NCBI GenBank assembly: GCA_018060305.1
Contig: JAGOWF010000188.1
Location: 1-5,730 of the forward strand
From: Pyrinomonadaceae bacterium
GTDB taxonomy: Bacteria > Acidobacteriota > Blastocatellia > Pyrinomonadales > Pyrinomonadaceae
Reading direction: 5' to 3'
DNA length: 5,730 nucleotides
A program made the translations under genes and the position numbers. Below are positions 1 to 5,659 of the stretch, in pieces. Positions within the stretch are counted from its first letter, which is position 1. Each line of letters opens with the position of its first letter. The notes beneath the pieces were generated by a model that saw nothing but the letters and a program-made list of their open reading frames with translations, did no database searches and had not been told where the DNA came from.

Positions 1-529
1 CGACATCCTTACGGATCAAGTGTGCTATATCACCGAGATCAATAAAGTAGTCGCCAACATCGATCAGCCGCGGTGCGGTATTCGAGCGAAACCCGGCGAT
101 CTCGACACGGCAGCCTTTGTAGGCGACAGCGTTGATAGCATAGACAAAATCCTCATCACCCGAAACAAGCACGGCCGTGTCGTAGCGGCCGGCGAGGCTC
201 AACATATCGACGGCGATCTCGACATCCAGATTGGCCTTCCGAGTGCCGTCGTAAAAGGTCTTAAGCTCTTTTTGCACAACGCGGAAACCATTTCGCCGCA
301 TCCACAACAAAAAGCCCTGCTGCCGCTCGGCACCGGTATCGACGCCGGTGTAAAAGAACGCCCTCAGCAGACGTCCGTCGCCTAGCAGCACGCGGAGCAG
401 CTTGGCATAATCAATGTCGAGATTGTGAAAACGTGCAGCGTGAAATAGATTATTACCGTCGATAAAAACTGCGACGCGCCCGCGATGACCGAACTGCCAG
501 GATAAACCGGCCTCCGCATCGAATTTCAT
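1..529 (-). CDS. NYN domain (LabA/DUF88-like) putative RNase, 3' end cut by window
   Basis: The first 176 codons of a minus-strand gene are present; no stop occurs before the left window edge. NYN domains have a PIN-like nuclease fold, and members are thought to cleave or process RNA using metal ions held by conserved acidic residues. The family signatures are visible: VFIDGNNLF (residues 21-29, Asp24), KANLDVEIAVDM (98-109, Asp102 and Asp108) and LVSGDEDFVYAI (121-132, Asp125 and Asp127). The core therefore looks catalytically intact. The ATG start at 529 is supported by an AGGTGA ribosome binding site five bases upstream. There is no signal peptide or membrane segment, so the protein should be cytoplasmic. 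It is transcribed divergently from the zinc-ribbon/rlmB operon. Any C-terminal domain beyond the NYN core lies outside the window. The family call is firm; the substrate is unknown. Confidence 0.9.
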   Translation of the reverse strand, partial: MKFDAEAGLSWQFGHRGRVAVFIDGNNLFHAARFHNLDIDYAKLLRVLLGDGRLLRAFFYTGVDTGAERQQGFLLWMRRNGFRVVQKELKTFYDGTRKANLDVEIAVDMLSLAGRYDTAVLVSGDEDFVYAINAVAYKGCRVEIAGFRSNTAPRLIDVGDYFIDLGDIAHLIRKDV

Positions 530-625
530 TTGGATCACCTCAAACTACGAGTATTCGGCACTGCGTTGGTTCGGGCGGGAAAGACGAGAGTCGTAACCAA
601 TATCTGTCTTCAAAAAACACCTAAC

Positions 626-654
626 TATATGCTGATCGAATAATTAGCCTTCAA
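626..654 (-). promoter_or_regulatory. Candidate sigma70-like promoter for the NYN gene
   Basis: On the minus strand TTGAAG (649-654) is followed after 17 bases by CATATA (626-631). This gives a leader of roughly 90 bases before the ATG at 529. The hexamers are only partial matches and the region is AT-rich, so chance is possible. Confidence 0.3.
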
Positions 655-677
655 ATAAACCGCCTTGATCGAACCTT

Positions 678-704
678 ATGCGTGATATATGTCACGTCAC
701 GCAT
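678..704. promoter_or_regulatory. Palindromic operator-like site, CRP/FNR-family resemblance
   Basis: CGTGA (681-685), six bases, then TCACG (692-696) form a perfect inverted repeat with the spacing and GTGA/TCAC core of CRP-family sites (consensus TGTGA-N6-TCACA). A second right-hand TCACG follows immediately (697-701). With it a longer repeat, ATGCGTGA (678-685) and TCACGCAT (697-704), is also perfect across an 11-base spacer. The resemblance is in the sequence; binding by a CRP-type regulator is inference. The site could serve either divergent gene. Confidence 0.45.
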
Positions 705-762
705 GCCGTGCCTCTAGTTTGCCAAGCCCGGAGTGAACGGTCAAGCATTTTTCGCCCGAAAG

Positions 763-771
763 TGCTAAAAT
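763..771 (+). promoter_or_regulatory. Candidate extended -10 promoter for the zinc-ribbon/rlmB operon
   Basis: TGCTAAAAT reads as an extended -10 element (TGN followed by TAAAAT, five of six matches to TATAAT). No good -35 box lies 16-18 bases upstream, which is tolerated for extended -10 promoters. Transcription would begin near 778, about 16 bases before the ATG at 794. The CRP-like palindrome would then sit about 90 bases upstream of the start. Confidence 0.35.
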
Positions 772-793
772 CGCCACAGTCCGGCCACGATCT

Positions 794-1795
794 ATGCCCG
801 AGAGCACCGATACAGAGCATCACTTCGATCCGAAAATACAGTCGGAAGACATTGCTTTCAGGCCTTCGGAATTGGTACGATGCACCGCGTGCAACCGCAC
901 AAATCCGCCAAACCGCCCGGCGTGCGTTTATTGCGGAAAGGCCCTCGATGCCACCGACCGATCCACGGCAAAACTCACCCTGAGACAGCCCGAAACGTGG
1001 GAAAGCGGCTGGAACGTCATCCTTTTTCCAAACCTCAACGATCCGCGACCGAACATTGCGGCGCTGGCCGCTATCATCGGTGGCGACGCAGAGCGGCTCA
1101 ATCTGCTCGTCGATGCCGCCGCGCCGTTGCCAATCACGCGTCTCGCGGTTGAGACACAAGCGGCTGCTGTCGTCAAGAAGCTCTCCGGTCTCGGCCTCGA
1201 TTGCCGGATCGTTAGCGACACAGAGCTTGATGTCGATTCGGCGCCGACGCGATTGAAGCGGATCGACATTAATGACGACGGCCTCATTGTCTATGAATTT
1301 AATACCGGTGAGCCCCATAAAATCGCGCGCGACGATCTTGCCCTGCTTATTACCGGAACGCTTCTCTCCAGCCGCACCGATTCACTCGAGAAAAAGCGCC
1401 GTCGCGGCAAGGCCACGAAACTGCTCGACGAAATGACAACCGATTCGGACGAGGCCGTTCTGGACATCTACAGCCGACGCGATCCGCATGGCTGGCGTAT
1501 CCAGCTTGCGGGCTTTGATTTCTCGTGCCTCGGCAAAGATAAGGGCCTGCTCGCCGGTGAAAATCTGCGGCATCTTGTAGCGGTTCTCAGTGAATACGCC
1601 CCAAATGCAAAGGTCATAACCGCTTATGCCCTCATCGCCCACGCACTCGATGACGTCTGGCCAACCGAATCGCGAAAGGACCCGCAGGGCCTGCAGCGAG
1701 CGGGCTTTGGCAAGGTTGAATTTGGCAGTGTGGCATCGACGAATAACGTCACCCAATTCACCAAATACTCGCGTCTGCAATGGCACCTTCTATGA
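794..1795 (+). CDS. Zinc-ribbon protein of unknown function, 333 aa
   Basis: I do not recognise the family. Near the N-terminus Cys30-x2-Cys33 and Cys44-x2-Cys47 form a four-cysteine zinc ribbon (CTAC...CVYC) of a kind that commonly contacts nucleic acid or protein. Residues 71-147 look like a small alpha/beta unit, with a hydrophobic strand (NVILFP), an alanine-rich helix and a second helix-strand (AAAVVKKLSGLGLDCRIV). They loosely recall L7/L12-type folds, but this is only a visual impression. Lys/Arg clusters near 199-208 interrupt two further mixed regions. There is no signal peptide or membrane helix, so it is probably cytoplasmic. The ATG at 794 has no clear Shine-Dalgarno, though a short leader from the candidate extended -10 would suit it. 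Its TGA overlaps the likely rlmB start as ATGA, implying translational coupling to a 23S rRNA methyltransferase. A role in RNA or ribosome biology is possible but unproven. Confidence 0.8.
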   Translation: MPESTDTEHHFDPKIQSEDIAFRPSELVRCTACNRTNPPNRPACVYCGKALDATDRSTAKLTLRQPETWESGWNVILFPNLNDPRPNIAALAAIIGGDAERLNLLVDAAAPLPITRLAVETQAAAVVKKLSGLGLDCRIVSDTELDVDSAPTRLKRIDINDDGLIVYEFNTGEPHKIARDDLALLITGTLLSSRTDSLEKKRRRGKATKLLDEMTTDSDEAVLDIYSRRDPHGWRIQLAGFDFSCLGKDKGLLAGENLRHLVAVLSEYAPNAKVITAYALIAHALDDVWPTESRKDPQGLQRAGFGKVEFGSVASTNNVTQFTKYSRLQWHLL

Positions 1796-2625
1796 AAAAA
1801 AAGCCTGGAGTCTCGGATCCTAAGTCTGGAACACGAAGATCAATTGTTCAGGCCGGGCGGTCGGTGCGCCGACCCGACTCAAGACTTCAGACTCAAGACT
1901 CCAGACCAATTTACGGTGTTCTGCCGGTGCTTGAGGCACTGCGTGCCAAAATCCGCCGTATCGATAGGGTCCTGATCGCTGAGGGCGTTCGCGAAAAGCG
2001 GTTGACAGATATCATTGACCTATGCCGTGAACGGTCGATCACCTGGAGCCGTGTGCCGCGTGATACGTTAACTCGCCGATTAGGCCCGGACGCCAATCAT
2101 CAGGGCGTGATGGCATTTACTGCGTCAGCGGAATATGCCGATCTTGATGACATGCTCGACAACGCCGCCGATCCCGCGCTGTTTGTCCTGCTCGACGGTG
2201 TCGAAGATCCGCGAAATCTCGGTGCGATCATCCGTACCGCCGAATGTGCGGCTGTCGACGGCATCATCATACCAGAACGCCGCGCCGTCGGCCTGACCGA
2301 GACAGTCGCCAAATCTTCCGCCGGGGCCATCGAATACCTGCGGGTCGCAAAGGCCCCAAACCTCAACAACGTCATCAAAACCCTAAAGGAAAGAAACATC
2401 TGGGTCGTGGGCGCATCGGCCGATGCTCCGACGGCATATACCGATTGGGACTGGACGCGGCCGTCCGCTTTGGTGCTCGGCGGCGAGGGCAGCGGGCTCC
2501 ATCGCCTTGTCGCCGAGAATTGTGACGTGTTGGTAAACATCCCGATGTATGGAAGAATAGATTCCCTGAACGTCTCCGTAGCCGCCGGCGTAATACTCTT
2601 TGAAGCCCGACGGCAACGGATCTAA
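1792..2625 (+). CDS. rlmB: 23S rRNA (guanosine-2'-O-)-methyltransferase RlmB (TrmH/SpoU family)
   Basis: RlmB uses S-adenosylmethionine to methylate the 2'-OH of a conserved guanosine (G2251 in E. coli 23S rRNA) in the peptidyl-transferase P loop. It acts as a dimer in the cytoplasm. From the ATG at 1792 the protein is 277 aa. The L30e-like substrate-binding domain starts at PIYGVLPVLEAL (39-50). The SpoU knotted domain carries all three motifs: DPRNLGAIIRTAE (139-151), LVLGGEGSGL (227-236) and IPMYGRIDSLNVSVAAG (250-266). RNA-binding and cofactor residues therefore look intact. I prefer this start because it overlaps the upstream stop as ATGA; an in-frame ATG at 1780 adds four residues and a GTG at 1864 would remove 24. 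The first 38 residues are a basic, low-complexity leader not typical of RlmB and partly encoded by a heptamer repeat. Related TrmH-family 2'-O-methyltransferases are the main alternative identity, but the SLNVSVA...RQR ending favours RlmB. Confidence 0.93.
   Translation: MKKKPGVSDPKSGTRRSIVQAGRSVRRPDSRLQTQDSRPIYGVLPVLEALRAKIRRIDRVLIAEGVREKRLTDIIDLCRERSITWSRVPRDTLTRRLGPDANHQGVMAFTASAEYADLDDMLDNAADPALFVLLDGVEDPRNLGAIIRTAECAAVDGIIIPERRAVGLTETVAKSSAGAIEYLRVAKAPNLNNVIKTLKERNIWVVGASADAPTAYTDWDWTRPSALVLGGEGSGLHRLVAENCDVLVNIPMYGRIDSLNVSVAAGVILFEARRQRI
1806..1907. repeat. Heptamer repeat with inverted copies inside the rlmB 5' end
   Basis: Four tandem seven-base units, GACTCAA, GACTTCA, GACTCAA and GACTCCA, run from 1876 to 1903 and end with a partial GACC (1904-1907). 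Because 7 x 3 is 21, they encode a seven-residue period (DSRLQTQ then DSRP). Upstream, TGGAGTCT (1806-1813) is the exact reverse complement of AGACTCCA (1896-1903), and GTCTGGA (1824-1830) is that of TCCAGAC (1900-1906). The RNA could therefore fold back over the rlmB start region in two overlapping ways. The pattern looks like intergenic repeat DNA that has been captured as coding sequence. Confidence 0.75.
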
Positions 2626-2628
2626 CTT

Positions 2629-2656
2629 GTTACCCGTTACTTGTCACTCGTCACTG
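2629..2656. repeat. Four-unit heptamer repeat between rlmB and the next gene
   Basis: The units are GTTACCC, GTTACTT, GTCACTC and GTCACTG (consensus GTYACYN). A degenerate fifth unit, CTAACTT (2622-2628), just upstream contains the rlmB TAA stop. The array fills almost the whole 35-base gap and leaves no Shine-Dalgarno for the gene at 2661. The unit length matches the repeat inside rlmB, but the sequence differs. Confidence 0.75.
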
Positions 2657-2660
2657 CCCT

Positions 2661-3188
2661 ATGTTTTGCCCAAAATGCGGACAACAGAATCCTGAGACCG
2701 GCAAGTTTTGCCGCTCATGCGGCACCGACCTCGGCAATGTCTCGCAGGCCCTTACGGGCGTTCCACAGTCGCAACCCCTGATTGACCGTAAAGGCCGTGA
2801 GATCACATGGGAACGGCCGATACGCCAAATCTCAATGGGCGTCGCTTTCGTCGTCGTTTCATTTATTCTTGGAGTATCGGGAATGGGGAGAGGATGGTGG
2901 TTCTGGATGCTCGTCCCGGCGTTTTTTATGCTCGGTAGCGGTGTTGCTACAATTGTCCGGCTTCAGCAAGCTAAACAAGAGCGCAATTCCGGATCATTTC
3001 CGCTTAATGAGCCCTCGTTCACTCCATCGGCCCCGCAATCCGCCTTGCCGCCGGTAGGGGTTGAACGTGTGCAGACCGATCCTCGCTACAACACCGGCGA
3101 CCTCGTTCCGCCAAGCGTCACCGATTCCACGACCCGTCACCTCGATATTGAAAGTGAAGGCAAGACGAAGACGCTGCCGAAGAACTGA
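2661..3188 (+). CDS. Small zinc-ribbon membrane protein, 175 aa, function unknown
   Basis: The N-terminus is a compact zinc ribbon, Cys3-x2-Cys6 and Cys17-x2-Cys20 (MFCPKCGQQN...FCRSCG), of the kind often found at the start of bacterial membrane proteins. A hydrophilic stretch leads to two probable transmembrane helices, about residues 57-75 and 79-99, joined by a very short glycine/tryptophan turn (GMGRGWW). Both termini are then expected on the same side, probably the cytoplasm. The tail (about 105-175) is Pro/Ser/Thr-rich and probably disordered. The start is set by the cysteine motif; the heptamer array just upstream offers no recognisable ribosome binding site. It lies 35 bases after rlmB on the same strand and is probably the last gene of that operon. 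I do not recognise a function. Confidence 0.82.
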   Translation: MFCPKCGQQNPETGKFCRSCGTDLGNVSQALTGVPQSQPLIDRKGREITWERPIRQISMGVAFVVVSFILGVSGMGRGWWFWMLVPAFFMLGSGVATIVRLQQAKQERNSGSFPLNEPSFTPSAPQSALPPVGVERVQTDPRYNTGDLVPPSVTDSTTRHLDIESEGKTKTLPKN

Positions 3189-3202
3189 CATTGCAGAAGC
3201 TC

Positions 3203-3263
3203 GCGCGTCAGCAAGGGCGAAATGTTCGCTCAGGGTTGAGTCTGTCGCCCTTGCTTCACGCGC
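3203..3263. terminator. Long hairpin between convergent genes, probable bidirectional terminator
   Basis: A perfect ten-base stem, GCAAGGGCGA (3211-3220) with TCGCCCTTGC (3245-3254), is extended by an outer stem GCGCGT (3203-3208) with ACGCGC (3258-3263) across a small internal bulge. The 24-base loop holds its own short stem, CTCA (3229-3232) with TGAG (3237-3240). It lies between the stops of two convergent genes (3188 and 3276). No long T-run follows on either strand, so it may act with other factors, or may instead be a REP-like repeat. Confidence 0.6.
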
Positions 3264-3275
3264 AGCCTGCGCTAC

Positions 3276-5456
3276 TCATCGCCGCACGACAACGCGTGCG
3301 TTCCCCGCGTTAGCATTTACATCATAAACCCGCAGTGTGACAGAATACTCGCCCGCTATCGGAACGGCGATCTCGATCGAATAGCGTTCGCGCACATGGT
3401 CTGAGATGCCGTCGTCGGCATAAACGGTTTGCCATTCGCCCCCATTCACGCTGTATTCGGCGCGGGTGAGATAACTAGACAGGTCAACTGCGTCGAATAC
3501 GATGCGGGCCTTGTCACCTGTGATCTGCGGCGAACCGACCGACGTTACGGTGGGCGGCGTGTTGTCGATATCGACGGGTTCGGTAAACCGCTCGCCGGAT
3601 AACGCCAATGTCGCTGGATTTGAAGGCGCGTCGCGTGCCACAACGCGAAAAACGTATCGACCGTCAGCCAGCGATTGGCCGTCGATGGCAAGGAAGTTCT
3701 CGGCCAGTCCGGCACGCAGCAGTTTATAGGTCACATCACCGATCTCGCGGTAATAAACGTCATAGATGAGATCGTCGCCATTGCGGTCCGCGGCCGTCCA
3801 TTGCAGCGAGGTCGCCCCTCGCTGATAGACGCGCCGCGGCGCGACGGCCGTCACCGGAATACCGAATGTCGCCGGTTCCATTCCAGAAAGGACAATGTTC
3901 GGGTCAATCTGCATCGGCGGATTTGCCGCGAGGCCGACGTTGGTCGCCAGGACATTGATCGACAGGACCTCGGGTGCGATGTTGCGAGCGACGAAGGCTA
4001 CATTCACCTCACTCAAAGCCGTTCGGTCGCCTGTCGCACCTTCGAGAGCCGGCCTCGACGGACGCAGCACGGCACGCCATTGAAGGAATCTCGCTTTGGG
4101 ACTGGCAACCTGTCCGCCTCTTTGGTCGACCTTTGCTCCGCTCCACGCGCTCCACGTTTCGTCAGGCTTCTCTGTATTGCCCGTGCGTGTTTGTATCGCG
4201 ACATCGCCGCCCGAACGCCACCAAATGCGGCCCCACGTGGCGGTCGTTCGGGCGTCGAGAACAGGAGATTCGTAAATGCCCTCCGGCATCGCCGCCGGTC
4301 CGATCCTGAAGAACGATCCCTGATTGCTCGATGTCGCCAACAAACTGCGTCCGTCGGTGCACAATGTCGAGATCTGCCCCGCATCAGATTGCAGCACGAG
4401 GGTCTCGCGGCCCCCGTTCGTGATGTCATAAATGCGGCCCTTGTCGGATGTGCCGACCAGCACGCCGCGGCCCGTTTGGTGAGCGTATATCGAGAAAGCC
4501 GTAACGGTCGGCGACGCCCACAGCAGATCGACCGCGCCGTCGGGCAATATCCGGTAAACGGCGGTTTTCGCATCCTTCAGGTCATAACGGCTTTTTGGCG
4601 GCGGCTCGCTACCGGGCAGCCCCGGCTTATCGACGGTCACTGGCTTGACCTCGGCTGTCTCTTTTGGCGCGTCCGGCTTTGGAGTCGAAACAGACTCACC
4701 GAGCGCAAGAACATACACCGAACCGTCCGGACCGACGGCGAGTTCGTGTATTTCTCTTAAGCTAGAATCGAGCAGTCCGAACGGCTTGCCGTCGCCCCCA
4801 AAACGCATAACGAGGCCATTAGAATCAGTGCCCGCATAAAGATTGCCGAGCTTGTCCGTTGCCAGCGAGATGACATGTGTCTCGCTCGTGTCGAACATCA
4901 GCGACGCGTCGCGTGCCGCCCCTGCAGCCTTGACCTTATAAATGCGTCCGCCGTCGCCCGTCGATACCGCGAGGCCGTCGGGCATCACGGCGAGGGCCCA
5001 GATGTATTTCTCTTTGGCGTCGAAATAGACCTCGGCCTTGCCGTCGGCCGCGATACGATAGACCTTGCCGTCGGGCGAAGTTCCCGCGAACACCTCACCG
5101 CCGCTGCCGATAGCCAGCGCCGAAACGTTCAGTTCCGCAAGATCTGCGAACTGCGCGCCTGTTCCGCCTCCCGCGACCTTGAATATCTTGCCGTCCCCGC
5201 CGGTTCCGAGATAAACATTCCCCGCCGAATCGACCGCGCTCGACCAGACGTATTGCTGGCCCGTCTTAAAAGCCTCGACCATCGACGGCGCCAGCGTGAT
5301 CGTCCCGTCGTCAGCGATCGAAACCCCGCGCGCATCGCCCCGCAATACGTCAGCGCGCGAATTGACCGACCAAACCTGCGGCCCCGCCGCAAAAGCAGCA
5401 TGGCCACCAACTATCAGTAAGATCAGGGTCGAAATTGAACCCGTTAAAAAGGACAT
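3276..5456 (-). CDS. Secreted beta-propeller protein with FN3/Ig-like C-terminal domains, 726 aa
   Basis: The ATG at 5456 begins a signal peptide: a hydrophobic core (STLILLIVGGHAAFA) with likely cleavage near residue 23 (AFA|A). The protein should therefore be exported to the periplasm, outer surface or medium. Seven propeller-like repeats follow, about residues 69-94, 109-135, 151-175, 194-219, 235-253, 317-345 and 361-385. They share a pattern of 'LAV..dG.vyaGT..dGkiyri', so a seven-bladed NHL/YVTN-like propeller is likely. A Pro/Lys/Glu-rich insert (about 256-292) lies between repeats five and six. Residues about 393-493 (WGRIWWRSGG...WSAWSG) look like a beta-sandwich. They are followed by an FN3-like region (about 542-618) and an Ig-like domain (about 633-725). 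No catalytic motif is visible; binding or scaffolding is the most I can infer. A TTG extension to 5522 is rejected because it would translate the repeat array and bury the signal peptide. Confidence 0.85.
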   Translation of the reverse strand: MSFLTGSISTLILLIVGGHAAFAAGPQVWSVNSRADVLRGDARGVSIADDGTITLAPSMVEAFKTGQQYVWSSAVDSAGNVYLGTGGDGKIFKVAGGGTGAQFADLAELNVSALAIGSGGEVFAGTSPDGKVYRIAADGKAEVYFDAKEKYIWALAVMPDGLAVSTGDGGRIYKVKAAGAARDASLMFDTSETHVISLATDKLGNLYAGTDSNGLVMRFGGDGKPFGLLDSSLREIHELAVGPDGSVYVLALGESVSTPKPDAPKETAEVKPVTVDKPGLPGSEPPPKSRYDLKDAKTAVYRILPDGAVDLLWASPTVTAFSIYAHQTGRGVLVGTSDKGRIYDITNGGRETLVLQSDAGQISTLCTDGRSLLATSSNQGSFFRIGPAAMPEGIYESPVLDARTTATWGRIWWRSGGDVAIQTRTGNTEKPDETWSAWSGAKVDQRGGQVASPKARFLQWRAVLRPSRPALEGATGDRTALSEVNVAFVARNIAPEVLSINVLATNVGLAANPPMQIDPNIVLSGMEPATFGIPVTAVAPRRVYQRGATSLQWTAADRNGDDLIYDVYYREIGDVTYKLLRAGLAENFLAIDGQSLADGRYVFRVVARDAPSNPATLALSGERFTEPVDIDNTPPTVTSVGSPQITGDKARIVFDAVDLSSYLTRAEYSVNGGEWQTVYADDGISDHVRERYSIEIAVPIAGEYSVTLRVYDVNANAGNARVVVRR

Positions 5457-5483
5457 ATATTCGGAAAGTTGCACAAGCTTTTC

Positions 5484-5659
5484 CGCCGCGTAGCGGCGTC
5501 TGATTGTAGCCGTGGGTTTCAACCCACGGAATGTCGTAACGATGCCATCACGTCGCGTAGCGACGATTGATTCAATTGTCGCTACGCGCCACGATCATAT
5601 GTTAATCCCTGACCGTGGGTTGTCACCCACGGCTAAATTCACTTGATCGCTACGCGATC
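5484..5659. repeat. Mirror-symmetric array of REP-like palindromes (A-B-A / A'-B'-A')
   Basis: Two palindrome types alternate. Type A has a CGC-GTA-GCG core: 5484-5498 (CGCCGC/GCGGCG), 5551-5565 (CGTCGC/GCGACG), a reversed copy at 5578-5588, and reversed at 5645-5659 (GATCGC/GCGATC). Type B is CCGTGGGT-N4-ACCCACGG: 5510-5529, and reversed at 5613-5632. Element centres mirror about position 5571 to within one or two bases. The array is therefore two roughly 85-base units placed head to head. The B-to-inner-A spacers are both 24 bases but have diverged in sequence, while the stems are kept. This is the pattern of a REP/BIME-type element; no transposase is present in the window. Confidence 0.8.
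5503..5508 (-). promoter_or_regulatory. Candidate -10 element for the propeller gene, inside the repeat array
   Basis: The minus strand reads TACAAT at 5503-5508, five of six matches to TATAAT. The sequence 17 bases upstream (TTCCGT) is a poor -35 box. Transcription would begin near 5496, giving a leader of about 40 bases that starts within the outermost type A palindrome. This is suggestive only. Confidence 0.25.

Larger units (their letters stand above)
530..793. other. Divergent intergenic region, no gene
   Basis: This 264-base gap separates the NYN gene (minus) from the zinc-ribbon gene (plus). I see no credible coding sequence in it. It is more AT-rich around 600-695 than its surroundings. 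It holds candidate promoters for both directions and an operator-like palindrome, listed separately. Confidence 0.7.

Noticed and set aside
20..385. Plus-strand ORF of 121 codons at the left end
   Set aside because: It is antisense to the NYN gene, whose minus-strand frame carries clear family motifs and a good ribosome binding site.
692..1318. Minus-strand ORF of 208 codons
   Set aside because: It overlaps the zinc-ribbon gene, shows no recognisable domain, and ends inside the divergent regulatory region; it reads as a shadow frame.
4013..4573. Minus-strand ORF of 186 codons in another frame of the propeller gene
   Set aside because: Its translation is Arg/Cys-rich shadow sequence, and the main frame is continuous through it, so no frameshift is implied.
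3675..4760. Plus-strand ORF of 361 codons
   Set aside because: It is antisense to the propeller protein; its Arg-rich, patternless translation contrasts with the clear repeats of the minus-strand frame.
5457..5522. N-terminal extension of the propeller protein from a TTG at 5522
   Set aside because: The extra 22 residues come from the repeat array and would sit ahead of a normal signal peptide that begins at the ATG at 5456.
5510..5529. Intrinsic terminator at the type B palindrome
   Set aside because: There is no T-run after the stem on either strand, and its second reversed copy plus flanking A elements fit a dispersed repeat better.
5484..5659. CRISPR array
   Set aside because: The repeated elements are of two palindrome types in mirror orientation with unequal spacing, not direct repeats with unique spacers, and no cas gene is present.
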